Shown one piece after another: positions 8,730-16,476 of a stretch of DNA of 64,000 nucleotides; the stretch's first letter is position 1, and every line of letters starts with the position of its first letter. Below the pieces are notes generated by a model. The model did not search any database. It had not been told where the DNA came from and worked only from the letters and a program-made list of their open reading frames with translations. The position numbers and the translations under genes are program-made. The stretch comes from Verrucomicrobiota bacterium (GTDB taxonomy: Bacteria > Verrucomicrobiota > Kiritimatiellia > CAIQIC01 > JAGNIJ01): NCBI GenBank assembly GCA_022710725.1, contig JAKLGK010000002.1, forward strand, positions 310,001 through 374,000. The letters are read 5' to 3'.

Positions 8730-9308
8730 ATGCAACCGGAACAGGTGCTGGCGGAATTCCAGGACACGGGCGCGCTGCTCCACGGCCATTTCGAGCTGCG
8801 GTCGGGCCTCCATAGCGACCAGTACTTCCAATGCGCGCTGGTCCTCCAGCATCCGCGGCTGGCGGAGCGGCTTTGTTCCGCGCTGGCCGGAATGGTCCGC
8901 GAACGGCTCGGCGCGGCCTACCGGCCCGGGGCCGTGATCTCCCCCGCGCTCGGCGGCATACCCGTCGGCCACGAGCTGGGCCGCGCCTTCAACGTCCGGG
9001 CGATCTTCGCCGAGAAGCAGGACGGACGCCTGGTCATGCGCCGCGCCTTCGAGGTGCGGCCGGGCGAGCACTTCCTCGTGGCCGAGGACGTCGTCACCCG
9101 CGGCGGGCGCGTTCACGAGGTCATGAATATCGTGCGGGAACGCGGCGGGATCGTGGACGGGGTCGCGGTCCTGGTGGACCGGAGCGCCGGTCATTTCGCC
9201 TGCGAGCGGCCCGTGATTCCGCTCCTCCAGTTGGCCCCCGTGACCTGGGCTCCCGCCGAATGCCCGCTATGCCGGACGGGACAGCCCGTGCAGCATCCGG
9301 GAAGCTGA
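8730..9308 (+). CDS. pyrE: Orotate phosphoribosyltransferase
   Basis: 192 residues. The enzyme joins orotate to PRPP to give OMP in pyrimidine synthesis. The N terminus has the family pattern (L-L-H-G-H-F-E-L-R-S-G-L-H-S-D-Q-Y). The PRPP loop reads F-L-V-A-E-D-V-V-T-R-G-G-R near residues 105-117, with Arg where Thr/Ser is usual after V-V-T. The C terminus (C-P-L-C-R-T-G-Q-P-V-Q-H-P-G-S) matches the cysteine-containing tail of one PyrE subfamily. It is divergent from the subtilase gene. No convincing Shine-Dalgarno precedes the ATG. TTGACT (8693-8698) and TACCAT (8714-8719) could be a promoter giving a very short leader. Confidence 0.9.
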   Translation: MQPEQVLAEFQDTGALLHGHFELRSGLHSDQYFQCALVLQHPRLAERLCSALAGMVRERLGAAYRPGAVISPALGGIPVGHELGRAFNVRAIFAEKQDGRLVMRRAFEVRPGEHFLVAEDVVTRGGRVHEVMNIVRERGGIVDGVAVLVDRSAGHFACERPVIPLLQLAPVTWAPAECPLCRTGQPVQHPGS

Positions 9309-9364
9309 CAGGCGGCGTCGCGGGAAATCCGCCCTCCAATTGCGTGAGTTCCCGCAAGCCTGAT

Positions 9365-9392
9365 TTGACAGGATCAATAGACGATGTAGATT
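9365..9392 (+). promoter_or_regulatory. SUF operon promoter with possible Rrf2 operator
   Basis: A perfect -35 TTGACA (9365-9370) lies 16 bases from TAGATT (9387-9392). The -35 is embedded in the dyad TTGA-n5-TCAA (9365-9377), a plausible site for the Rrf2 regulator encoded next. Operator function is inferred. Confidence 0.6.
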
Positions 9393-9452
9393 GCTCCAGC
9401 TTTCGGGCGTTTTTTTTAGCCCGGAACACGGACCGAATTGGTCGGATATGCC

Positions 9453-9878
9453 ATGCTGAAGTTGAGCAAGAAAGTCGAATACGCGCTGATGGCGCTGCTG
9501 CACATGGAGGGCCGGCGGGCGGCGGAACTGGCGACGGCTCGCGAGATCGCCGACTCCTGCGGCGCGCCGGTGGAACTGCTGGGCAAGGTGCTCCAGGCGC
9601 TGGCGCGCGGGGGCTTGATCGAATCGGAGCAGGGCGCGCGCGGCGGGTACCGCCTGGCGCGGCCGGCGGACCGGATCACGCTGGGCGAGGTGATCGAGGT
9701 GGTGGACGGGCCGGTGCACATCGCCGCGTGCCAGGACGACCCGTCGCGCTGCGGGCAGTACCCGACCTGCAACATCCGCCAGCCCGTGGTCCGGGTTCAG
9801 CGCGAACTGCAGGATTACATGTACAAGCTATCGCTGGCCGCGTTCCGGCGCGAACCGGCGGGCGCCGCGACCCGGTGA
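9453..9878 (+). CDS. Rrf2-family Fe-S-sensing regulator (SufR/IscR-like)
   Basis: 141 residues from the ATG at 9453 (an upstream in-frame TTG at 9438 is less likely). The N terminus, M-L-K-L-S-K-K-V-E-Y-A-L-M-A-L, and the winged helix with R-G-G-Y-R-L-A-R are typical of Rrf2. Three cysteines (C-x6-C-x5-C: A-A-C-Q-D-D-P-S-R-C-G-Q-Y-P-T-C) stand where IscR binds its [2Fe-2S] cluster. As the first gene of the SUF operon it is probably an autoregulator that adjusts Fe-S assembly to cluster supply. Three bases separate it from the next gene. Confidence 0.88.
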   Translation: MLKLSKKVEYALMALLHMEGRRAAELATAREIADSCGAPVELLGKVLQALARGGLIESEQGARGGYRLARPADRITLGEVIEVVDGPVHIAACQDDPSRCGQYPTCNIRQPVVRVQRELQDYMYKLSLAAFRREPAGAATR

Positions 9879-9881
9879 ACC

Positions 9882-10226
9882 ATGACCTCGAATGAATCAA
9901 AGCCCTCGGGATCAACGGAGCCCCTTCGGGAGCCGGACCTGATGGAGGTCCTGCGCCACGTGTACGATCCGGAACTGCAGATGGACATCGTCGAGCTGGG
10001 CCTCGTGTACGGCGTGGAACTCGAGCCCGACGGGCGGGTGAAGGTGAACATGACGCTGACCTCGCCCGGCTGCCCGTACGGCCCGGAGCTGGTGGCCGAG
10101 GTCAAGGCGACGCTGATGATGGCCCGCGGCGTGAAGGGCGTCGAGGTGAACGTGGTCTGGGATCCGCCGTGGGGGCCGGAGAAGATGAGCGAGGCCGCGA
10201 GGCTGGATCTGGGGTTTGATGTGTAG
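9882..10226 (+). CDS. sufT: MIP18/DUF59-family Fe-S assembly protein (SufT-like)
   Basis: 114 residues. The family blocks are all present: D-P-E-L-Q-M-D-I-V-E-L-G-L-V-Y, T-S-P-G-C-P-Y-G with the conserved Cys, W-D-P-P-W-G-P-E-K-M-S and A-R-L-D-L-G. SufT-type proteins act as maturation or auxiliary factors for Fe-S proteins and often sit in SUF operons, as here. Start ATG at 9882, three bases after the regulator. A palindromic element separates it from sufC. Confidence 0.88.
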   Translation: MTSNESKPSGSTEPLREPDLMEVLRHVYDPELQMDIVELGLVYGVELEPDGRVKVNMTLTSPGCPYGPELVAEVKATLMMARGVKGVEVNVVWDPPWGPEKMSEAARLDLGFDV

Positions 10227-10233
10227 ATGAAAA

Positions 10234-10287
10234 GGTAGGGCGCGCTCGATGAGCGCGCCGCGGCGGCTTGAGCCAAGCCGCCCTACC
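10234..10287. repeat. REP-like palindromic element, full copy
   Basis: An outer inverted repeat, GGTAGGGCG (10234-10242) / CGCCCTACC (10279-10287), encloses two hairpins: CGCGCTC-GAT-GAGCGCG (10241-10257) and GGCGGCTTG-AGC-CAAGCCGCC (10262-10282). It fills the sufT-sufC spacer. A partial copy lies at 13809. Confidence 0.75.
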
Positions 10288-10305
10288 CGTGAGGGGAGAG
10301 GGCCA

Positions 10306-11085
10306 ATGAGCGAATGCGGAGCAGACTTCGAAATCAAGGACCTGTGCGCGAGCGTTGAGGGCAAGCCGATCCTCAAGGGCGTGAACCTGCGGGTGAACCG
10401 CGGCGAAACGCACGCCCTGATGGGCCCGAACGGCTCCGGCAAAAGCACGCTGGCCAGCGTGATCATGGGTCATCCCGGCTACGAAGTCACCGGCGGCCAG
10501 ATCTGTTTCAAGGGGCGGAACATTCTCGATCTGGAAACCGAAGAGCGCGCGCGGCTGGGCATCTTCCTGGCCTTCCAGTACCCCGTGGCCATCCCCGGCG
10601 TGACCGTGGCCAAGTTCCTGAAAACCGCCGCCGACGCCATGCGGCCGGGCGGCGCGAAGGTCAGCTCCGCGGCCTTCCTGAAGGAGCTGCGCGAGTACAT
10701 GGCCTTCCTCGAGATGGACCCCGCGTTCATCAACCGGTTCCTGAACGACGGTTTTTCCGGCGGCGAGAAGAAGCGCATGGAGATCCTCCAGATGCTCGCG
10801 CTCAAGCCCGCGTTCGCCGTCATGGACGAGACGGATTCGGGCCTGGACATTGACGCGCTGAAGATCGTGTCCAAGGGCATCAACCGCCTGGTCGGCCCGG
10901 ACTTCGGCCTGCTGCTGATCACGCACTACGAGCGGATGCTCCGGTACATCAAGCCCGACCACCTGCACATCCTCATGGACGGGCGCATCGTCCACTCGGG
11001 CGGCCCGGAGCTGGTCAAGCGCCTCGAGGAAAAAGGCTACGACTGGGTCCGTCAGGAGTTCGGGAAGGAGGTGCTCGCCGAATGA
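10306..11085 (+). CDS. sufC: Fe-S cluster assembly ATPase SufC
   Basis: 259 residues from the ATG at 10306, chosen for the preceding GAGGGGAGAGG. The longer open frame back to 10249 runs through the palindromic repeat. ABC ATPase motifs: Walker [10 protein letters not shown], signature [13 protein letters not shown], and Walker B with the SufC-typical [13 protein letters not shown]. It energises the SufBCD scaffold. Its last codons overlap sufB (ATGA). Confidence 0.95.
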   Translation: MSECGADFEIKDLCASVEGKPILKGVNLRVNRGETHALMGPNGSGKSTLASVIMGHPGYEVTGGQICFKGRNILDLETEERARLGIFLAFQYPVAIPGVTVAKFLKTAADAMRPGGAKVSSAAFLKELREYMAFLEMDPAFINRFLNDGFSGGEKKRMEILQMLALKPAFAVMDETDSGLDIDALKIVSKGINRLVGPDFGLLLITHYERMLRYIKPDHLHILMDGRIVHSGGPELVKRLEEKGYDWVRQEFGKEVLAE

Positions 11086-12509
11086 GCACGCCGGAAACAC
11101 CGGACGTCCTCAAGGACGAGTATAAGTACGGCTTCTACACCGACATCGAGGCCGACTCCGCGCCAAAGGGGCTGAACGAGGACATCATCCGTTTCATCTC
11201 GCGGAAGAAAGGCGAGCCGGACTGGATGCTCGAGTGGCGGCTGAAGGCCTACCGCGGCTGGCTGAAGAAAAAGGAGCCGCGCTGGGCGTACCTGGACTAC
11301 CCGCCGATCGATTACCAGGACATCTGCTACTACTCCGCGCCGAAGACCGGCCCGGCCGGCGAGGTGGACGAAGAGCTGCGCAAGACGTTCGAGCGGCTCG
11401 GCATCCCGCTCGACGAGCGCAAGCGGCTCGAGGGCGTCGCCGTGGACGCGGTGTTCGACAGCGTCTCCGTGGCCACGACGCACAAGGACATCCTCGCGGA
11501 GAAGGGCATCCTATTCTGCCCCATTTCCGAGGCGATCCGCGAGCATCCGGACCTGGTGCGGAAATACCTCGGCAGCGTCGTGCCGCCGGCGGACAACTTC
11601 TTCGCCGCGCTCAACTCCGCGGTCTTCACCGACGGCTCGTTCTGCTACATCCCGAAGGGCGTGCGCTGCCCGATCGAGCTCTCCACCTACTTCCGGATCA
11701 ACGCGCGGAACACGGGCCAGTTCGAGCGGACCCTGATCGTCGCCGACGAGGGGAGCTACGTGTCCTACCTCGAGGGCTGCACGGCCCCGCTGCGCGACGA
11801 GAACCAGCTCCACGCGGCCGTGGTCGAGCTGATCGCGCTGGACGACGCGCAGATCAAATACGCGACGGTCCAGAACTGGTACGCGGGCGACAAGGAGGGG
11901 CGAGGCGGCATCTACAACTTCGTCACCAAGCGCGGCCATTGCCGCGGCCAGCGGTCGCGCATATCGTGGACGCAGGTGGAGGTCGGTTCGGCAATCACCT
12001 GGAAGTACCCGGGCTGCGTCCTGGAAGGCGAGCACTCGGTCGGCGAGTTCTACTCCGTGGCGCTGACCAACCACCGGATGCAGGCGGACACCGGCACCAA
12101 GATGATCCACATCGGCAGCCACACCCGCAGCACGATCGTGTCCAAGGGCATCTCCGCCGGCGAGTCGGTCAACAGTTACCGCGGCCTGGTGCAGGTGCTG
12201 CCCGACGCCGTCGGCTGCCGGAATCACTCGCAGTGCGACTCCATGCTGATCGGCGACAAGTGCAAGGCCAACACGTTCCCCGTGGTCGAGGCGGAGAACG
12301 GCAGCGCCGTGATCGAGCACGAGGCGACCACCTCGCGGATCAGCGAGGACCAGCTCTTCTACCTCAAGAGCCGCGGGATCACGGAGGAGGACGCCGTCTC
12401 GCTGGTGGTCAACGGGTTCTGCAAGGAAGTCTTCAAGCAGCTGCCGCTGGAGTTCGCGGTCGAGGCGATCCGGCTGCTGGAGTTGAAACTGGACAAGAGC
12501 ATCGGGTAA
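11082..12509 (+). CDS. sufB: Fe-S cluster scaffold SufB
   Basis: 475 residues, the usual length. Family features include the N-terminal [33 protein letters not shown] and the C-terminal [21 protein letters not shown]. It is the scaffold on which the nascent cluster forms together with SufC and SufD. It overlaps sufC by four bases. Confidence 0.96.
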   Translation: MSTPETPDVLKDEYKYGFYTDIEADSAPKGLNEDIIRFISRKKGEPDWMLEWRLKAYRGWLKKKEPRWAYLDYPPIDYQDICYYSAPKTGPAGEVDEELRKTFERLGIPLDERKRLEGVAVDAVFDSVSVATTHKDILAEKGILFCPISEAIREHPDLVRKYLGSVVPPADNFFAALNSAVFTDGSFCYIPKGVRCPIELSTYFRINARNTGQFERTLIVADEGSYVSYLEGCTAPLRDENQLHAAVVELIALDDAQIKYATVQNWYAGDKEGRGGIYNFVTKRGHCRGQRSRISWTQVEVGSAITWKYPGCVLEGEHSVGEFYSVALTNHRMQADTGTKMIHIGSHTRSTIVSKGISAGESVNSYRGLVQVLPDAVGCRNHSQCDSMLIGDKCKANTFPVVEAENGSAVIEHEATTSRISEDQLFYLKSRGITEEDAVSLVVNGFCKEVFKQLPLEFAVEAIRLLELKLDKSIG

Positions 12510-12514
12510 GGGCG

Positions 12515-13813
12515 ATGAGCACGTCGATTTCAGGGAATCTGGTGGCCGGCTTCGACGAGGCGCGTTTCGGCGACCTGGTCAACCGGGCCGGCTCGCGGGA
12601 GAGCCGCGAGAGGGCCTTCGAACGATACCGGGCGCTGCCGCTTCCGCACGGGCAGATCGAGGAATGGCGGCGGACCGACCCGGCCTGGTTCCCGTTCGGG
12701 CGCCTGGCCTTCGACCCGGCGCTCGGGCGGGGCAAGGATGGAGCGGGCTCCGGGCCGGGGGACGACCGGTTCGCCGCGGTCGTGACGATCGGCGACGACG
12801 GGATGAGCGTCCGGGACGTGTCCGGCGCGATCCGGGCCGGCCAGCTCGAAATCGCATCCCTGGCCGACGGCGAGCCTGGGTTTGACCTCGTGCAGCGCGG
12901 TTTCGATGTAGGCGTGAAAAGCGCCGAGCCGAACAAGATGGCGCTGCTGTCGCGGTCATTCTGGAATGTCGGGGTCCGCGTGCGCGTGCCGGACGGCGTG
13001 GAACTGGAACGCGGCGTGCTGGTCCGCTCTTCGTTTTCCAAGGACGGCTCCCTCGTGATCCCGCGCATCGCAGTCGAGGCCGGTCGGGGCAGCCGGGCGG
13101 TGATCCTGGAGGAACTGTCCTCGCCCGCCGACAGGACCCTGCTCGTCGCGGCCGCCCGCGAGATGTGGGCCTCGGAGAACGCCGCGCTCCAATACGTGGC
13201 GCTCCAGGACCTGGGCGGGCAGTCGTTCTACCTGGCCGACGACCGCGCGCACGCGGAGCGGAACGGCCGGGTCCACTGGATCGGGCTCAACCTTGGCGCG
13301 CGGCTCGGCAAGATGAACTTCAGCGGCGAGGTGGCGGGCGAGGGCGCGGCGGCCGAGTTGGACGGGTTGTACTTCGCCTCGGGCGAGCAGCACCTCGACC
13401 AGCGCACGCTGCAGATTCATTCCGCGCCGCACACGACCAGCAACCTGCTGTACAAGGGCGCGGTGCGCGACCGGGCGCGGTCGGTCTACCAGGGGCTCAT
13501 CATCGCGCGGCCCGGCGCGGTCAAGGTGGACGCCTACCAGAAGAACAACAACATTGTGCTCAACGAGGGCGCGCGGGCGGACTCGCTGCCCGGGCTGGAG
13601 ATCGACACGGACGACCTGAAGTGCAGCCACGGCTCGACCATCGGCAACCTTGACGCGGAGCAGGTATTCTACTTACGTACGCGGGGGATGGACGAGCGGG
13701 ACGCCCGGCGCACGCTGCTGAAGGGGTTCTTCGAGGAGATCGCCGCGCGCGTGCCGTTCGAGTTCGTCCGGGATCGCATCGAGCGGCATGTGGAGGAGCA
13801 ACTTGGAAGGTAG
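12515..13813 (+). CDS. sufD: Fe-S cluster assembly protein SufD
   Basis: 432 residues from the ATG at 12515, five bases after sufB; the longer open frame to the left is a shadow of sufB. The C-terminal beta-helix core has S-A-P-H-T-T-S-N-L-L-Y-K-G, K-V-D-A-Y-Q-K-N-N-N-I and K-C-S-H-G-S-T-I-G-N-L-D, as in SufD, and the whole protein parallels SufB. It completes the SufBC2D complex. Its stop codon is part of the second palindromic repeat. Confidence 0.93.
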   Translation: MSTSISGNLVAGFDEARFGDLVNRAGSRESRERAFERYRALPLPHGQIEEWRRTDPAWFPFGRLAFDPALGRGKDGAGSGPGDDRFAAVVTIGDDGMSVRDVSGAIRAGQLEIASLADGEPGFDLVQRGFDVGVKSAEPNKMALLSRSFWNVGVRVRVPDGVELERGVLVRSSFSKDGSLVIPRIAVEAGRGSRAVILEELSSPADRTLLVAAAREMWASENAALQYVALQDLGGQSFYLADDRAHAERNGRVHWIGLNLGARLGKMNFSGEVAGEGAAAELDGLYFASGEQHLDQRTLQIHSAPHTTSNLLYKGAVRDRARSVYQGLIIARPGAVKVDAYQKNNNIVLNEGARADSLPGLEIDTDDLKCSHGSTIGNLDAEQVFYLRTRGMDERDARRTLLKGFFEEIAARVPFEFVRDRIERHVEEQLGR

Positions 13814-13834
13814 GGCGGCGTCGACGAAGACGCC
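13809..13834. repeat. REP-like element, partial copy
   Basis: Starts with the same GGTAGGGCGG as the copy at 10234 and then forms GGCGTC-GACGAA-GACGCC (13817-13834). It spans the sufD stop codon. Confidence 0.6.
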
Positions 13835-13855
13835 CGGCCTGGAAGGGGTGAAGCC

Positions 13856-14167
13856 ATGGCGGAATGGGTGCAACTTGCCGAAACCAGGGAATTTGAGACG
13901 GCCGACCGCAAGTACGTCGAACTGTCGCCGATGAAACATATCGGGCTGTTCCAGGTCGGCGGGGAGTACTTTGCCATCGAGGCCTGGTGCAGCCACGCGC
14001 GGGCGTCGCTGGTGCACGGAGAGGTGGAGGGCCACGAGGTGCTCTGCCCGCTCCACGGGGCGCGGTTCGACCTGCGGACCGGCCGGCACTTGAGCCCCCC
14101 GGCCGTGCGGCCGGTGGCCCGGTACGACGTGAAGGTGGAAGATGGAAAGATCTTCGTGAAGGTGTGA
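13856..14167 (+). CDS. Rieske-type [2Fe-2S] ferredoxin within the SUF operon
   Basis: 103 residues. Rieske ligands are visible as W-C-S-H-A-R-A-S-L and L-C-P-L-H-G-A-R-F-D-L-R-T-G (C-x-H ... C-x2-H), with the small NirD/biphenyl-dioxygenase-ferredoxin-like fold. Rieske proteins recur between sufD and sufS in many SUF operons. It may supply electrons for cluster assembly or be a client. Start ATG at 13856 is preceded by GGAAGGGG. Confidence 0.92.
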   Translation: MAEWVQLAETREFETADRKYVELSPMKHIGLFQVGGEYFAIEAWCSHARASLVHGEVEGHEVLCPLHGARFDLRTGRHLSPPAVRPVARYDVKVEDGKIFVKV

Positions 14168-14168
14168 C

Positions 14169-15473
14169 ATGACTACTCCCTCTTCCGCGCCCTCCACGCT
14201 GGCCGCCCTGGTGCATTGCGCCTGCCACGAGCAGGGCGGCGGAGGGCCGTTCGATCCGCTGCGGCTGCGGAAGGATTTCCCCATCCTGACCCTGACCGTG
14301 CACAAGGACAAGACGCTGGCCTACCTCGACAACGCCGCGACGACCCAGAAACCGGCCTCGGTCGTGTGCGTGCTGTGCGAGTACTACCAGGCGTGCAACG
14401 CGAACGTGCACCGCTCGCTGCACTACCTGGCCGAGCAGGCGACGCTGCGGTTCGAGGAGGCGCGCCGGAAGGTCCAGCGGTTCATCGGCGCGCCGAGCGA
14501 GCGCTCGGTGATCTTCACGCGCGGCACGACGGAGGGCATCAACCTGGTCGCCCAGGCCTGGGGCCGCCGGAACCTGAAGCCCAATGACGAGGTGGTCCTG
14601 ACCGGCATGGAACACCACAGCAACCTCGTGCCGTGGCAGCTCGTGGCGAAGGAGACGGGCGCGAAGCTGAAATTCGTGCCTGTCCTCGACGACGGCGCGC
14701 TGGACCTCGACGCCTACGGGCGGCTGTTGAAGGGCCGGGTGCGCCTGGCCGCCTTCACGCACATTTCCAACGTCCTGGGCACGGTCAACCCGGTGAAGCA
14801 GATGACCGCGATGGCGCACGCCGCCGGGGCCCTGGTCCTGGTGGACGCCGCGCAGAGCGTGCCGAACAGGCCGGTGAACGTGGCGGACATCGATTGCGAT
14901 TTCCTGGCGTTTTCCGGGCATAAAATGCTCGGGCCGACGGGGATCGGCGTGCTGTACGGCCGGCTCGAAATCCTCGAGCGCATGGAGCCGTTCCTCGCGG
15001 GCGGCGAGATGATCAACCGGGTGACGCTGGAGGAATCCACCTGGGCGGACCTGCCCCAGAAGTTCGAGGCGGGCACGCCGCACGTCAGCGGCGCGATCGG
15101 CCTGGGCGTGGCGGTGGACTACCTGCAACGGGTCGGCATGGAAACCATCCGCGCCTACGACGAACACCTGGCGCGGTCGATGATCGCGCGGCTGGACGCC
15201 ATCCCCGGCGTGCGGGTATTCGGACGCGCGCCCGAGCGGGGCGGGGCGGTGTCGTTCGAGGTCGAGGGCGTGCACCCCCATGACCTGGCGCAGTTCTGCG
15301 ACAAGGACGGCATAGCGATCCGGGCCGGGCACCTCTGCGCCCAGCCGCTGATGCAGCGGTTCGGCGTGCCGGCGGTGAGCCGGGCGAGCGTGTACTTCTA
15401 CAATGTCGAGGAGGAGTTGGACCGGCTGGTCCAGTCCATCCTGAAGGCCAAGGCGTTCTTCCATGGAGCTTGA
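14169..15473 (+). CDS. sufS: Cysteine desulfurase SufS
   Basis: 434 residues. PLP-dependent enzyme releasing sulfur from L-cysteine. The PLP lysine lies in F-S-G-H-K-M-L-G-P-T-G-I-G, and the catalytic cysteine loop reads R-A-G-H-L-C-A-Q-P-L-M. Y-L-D-N-A-A-T-T-Q-K-P is the usual N-terminal block. About 40 residues precede it, somewhat longer than usual, including a C-A-C-H stretch. The gene begins one base after the Rieske stop and overlaps sufU by 11 bases. Confidence 0.95.
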   Translation: MTTPSSAPSTLAALVHCACHEQGGGGPFDPLRLRKDFPILTLTVHKDKTLAYLDNAATTQKPASVVCVLCEYYQACNANVHRSLHYLAEQATLRFEEARRKVQRFIGAPSERSVIFTRGTTEGINLVAQAWGRRNLKPNDEVVLTGMEHHSNLVPWQLVAKETGAKLKFVPVLDDGALDLDAYGRLLKGRVRLAAFTHISNVLGTVNPVKQMTAMAHAAGALVLVDAAQSVPNRPVNVADIDCDFLAFSGHKMLGPTGIGVLYGRLEILERMEPFLAGGEMINRVTLEESTWADLPQKFEAGTPHVSGAIGLGVAVDYLQRVGMETIRAYDEHLARSMIARLDAIPGVRVFGRAPERGGAVSFEVEGVHPHDLAQFCDKDGIAIRAGHLCAQPLMQRFGVPAVSRASVYFYNVEEELDRLVQSILKAKAFFHGA

Positions 15474-15891
15474 CGAGCTATACCAGGACATCCTCCTGGA
15501 CCATTTCAAGCATCCCCGGAACTACGGGCCGCTGCCGGAACCCGAGGTGCTGGTTGACGAGCTCAACCCGACCTGCGGCGACCACATCCGGCTGACCGCC
15601 CGGCTGGAGAACGGGCGGGTCGCGGACGTGCGGTTCGACGGCCAGGGCTGCGCCATCAGCCTGGCGTCCGCGTCCATGATGAGCGAGCTGATGCGCGGCC
15701 TGACGCCGGACGAGGCCCGGGCGCGCGCGGCGGACTTCGTGGCCTTCATGCGGGGTGAAAAGGACCTCGACCCGGATACGCTGGGCGACCTGGCCGCCCT
15801 GGCCGGGGTACGCCAGTTCCCCCTGCGCATCAAGTGCGCCACCATGAGCTGGCATGCCCTGGAGAAGGCGCTGGGGAAGCTGGGGGGGTGA
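15463..15891 (+). CDS. sufU: SufU, sulfur transfer/scaffold protein
   Basis: 142 residues. The three conserved cysteines occur in N-P-T-C-G-D-H, G-Q-G-C-A-I-S and R-I-K-C-A-T-M-S-W-H. The first block keeps the Asp that helps bind zinc in SufU, and the R-x-K-C spacing fits SufU better than IscU. It accepts sulfur from SufS. Last gene of the operon, followed by a terminator. Confidence 0.93.
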   Translation: MELDELYQDILLDHFKHPRNYGPLPEPEVLVDELNPTCGDHIRLTARLENGRVADVRFDGQGCAISLASASMMSELMRGLTPDEARARAADFVAFMRGEKDLDPDTLGDLAALAGVRQFPLRIKCATMSWHALEKALGKLGG

Positions 15892-15902
15892 ACGTCCTGT
15901 TG

Positions 15903-15935
15903 GGGCGTCGCTGGCCGACGCCCTTGCGCTTTTTT
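15903..15935 (+). terminator. Terminator of the SUF operon
   Basis: GGGCGTCG-CTGGC-CGACGCCC forms an 8-bp stem (15903-15923), followed by TTGCGC and a run of six T. Confidence 0.7.
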
Positions 15936-15965
15936 ATGAATAATTCGCATCCCCGTCCGTCTCAC

Positions 15966-15981
15966 TGGTTGGAGCCAACCA
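15966..15981. repeat. Short palindrome before the proline-rich exported protein
   Basis: TGGTTGG-AG-CCAACCA lies directly before the ribosome site AGGAGG (15983-15988). It could be an operator or a leader hairpin; function unknown. Confidence 0.45.
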
Positions 15982-15993
15982 TAGGAGGCGGCC

Positions 15994-16428
15994 ATGAAGA
16001 CGATGCAGATTTTAGCGGTGCTGGCGGTCGTGGCGGCGGTGGCGCTGCCGCAGAGGGCGGAAGCGATCAACAGGGAGTGGTCGGCCGTCCTGGGATTCCT
16101 GGGCGGGTACATGGTGGCCAACGGCGGGTTGTGTCCCCCGGCGCCATGCGTCTCGCGGCCGGTCTATGTCGAACGGCCGGTCTACGTCGAGCGGCCCGTC
16201 GTGTATTGTCCGCCCCCCCCCCCTCCGCCCCCGGTCGTGATCGAGGAGCCGGTGGGGTACTACCAGTGGCAACCGCAACGGGTCTGGGTGCAGGGCTGCT
16301 GGATGTACAGCACGGACAACTGGGGCTGCCGCCGCAGGGTCTGGCAGCCGGGCTACTACCGGACGGATCAGGTGCGGGTCTGGGTGCCCGCCCACCGCGT
16401 CGTGCGGCGATCGCATTGCCGGTGGTAA
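15994..16428 (+). CDS. Small exported proline/tyrosine-rich protein
   Basis: 144 residues. A signal peptide (MKTMQILAVLAVVAAVALPQ, cleavage near A-E-A) is followed by a short conserved-looking helix, then Y-V-E-R-P-V repeats, a run of eight prolines and tryptophan-rich blocks of the type Y-Y-x-W-Q-P/R-V-W-V-P. It resembles small exported proteins with Y/W-P-G-Y/W repeats and unknown function. Four or more cysteines could form disulfides. The proline run is encoded by a C11 tract (16213-16223), which could slip. Strong ribosome site AGGAGG. Confidence 0.8.
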   Translation: MKTMQILAVLAVVAAVALPQRAEAINREWSAVLGFLGGYMVANGGLCPPAPCVSRPVYVERPVYVERPVVYCPPPPPPPPVVIEEPVGYYQWQPQRVWVQGCWMYSTDNWGCRRRVWQPGYYRTDQVRVWVPAHRVVRRSHCRW

Positions 16429-16444
16429 CGTGCCGTGGCCGGGA

Positions 16445-16476
16445 GGGCGGCGACGATGTCGCCGCCCTTATTTTTT
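16445..16476 (+). terminator. Strong intrinsic terminator
   Basis: GGGCGGCGAC-GAT-GTCGCCGCCC (16445-16467) is a perfect 10-bp stem with a 3-base loop, followed by TTATTTTTT. The tail overlaps the last codons of the convergent trkH gene. Confidence 0.85.

Noticed and set aside
9404..9423. CGGGC...T8...GCCCG as a terminator before the Rrf2 gene
   Set aside because: The T-run lies inside the loop, not after the stem, and the SUF promoter is just upstream.
13809..16476. GGGCG hairpins as a CRISPR array
   Set aside because: The repeats differ in sequence and spacing and no spacers of constant length exist; they are terminators and palindromic elements.
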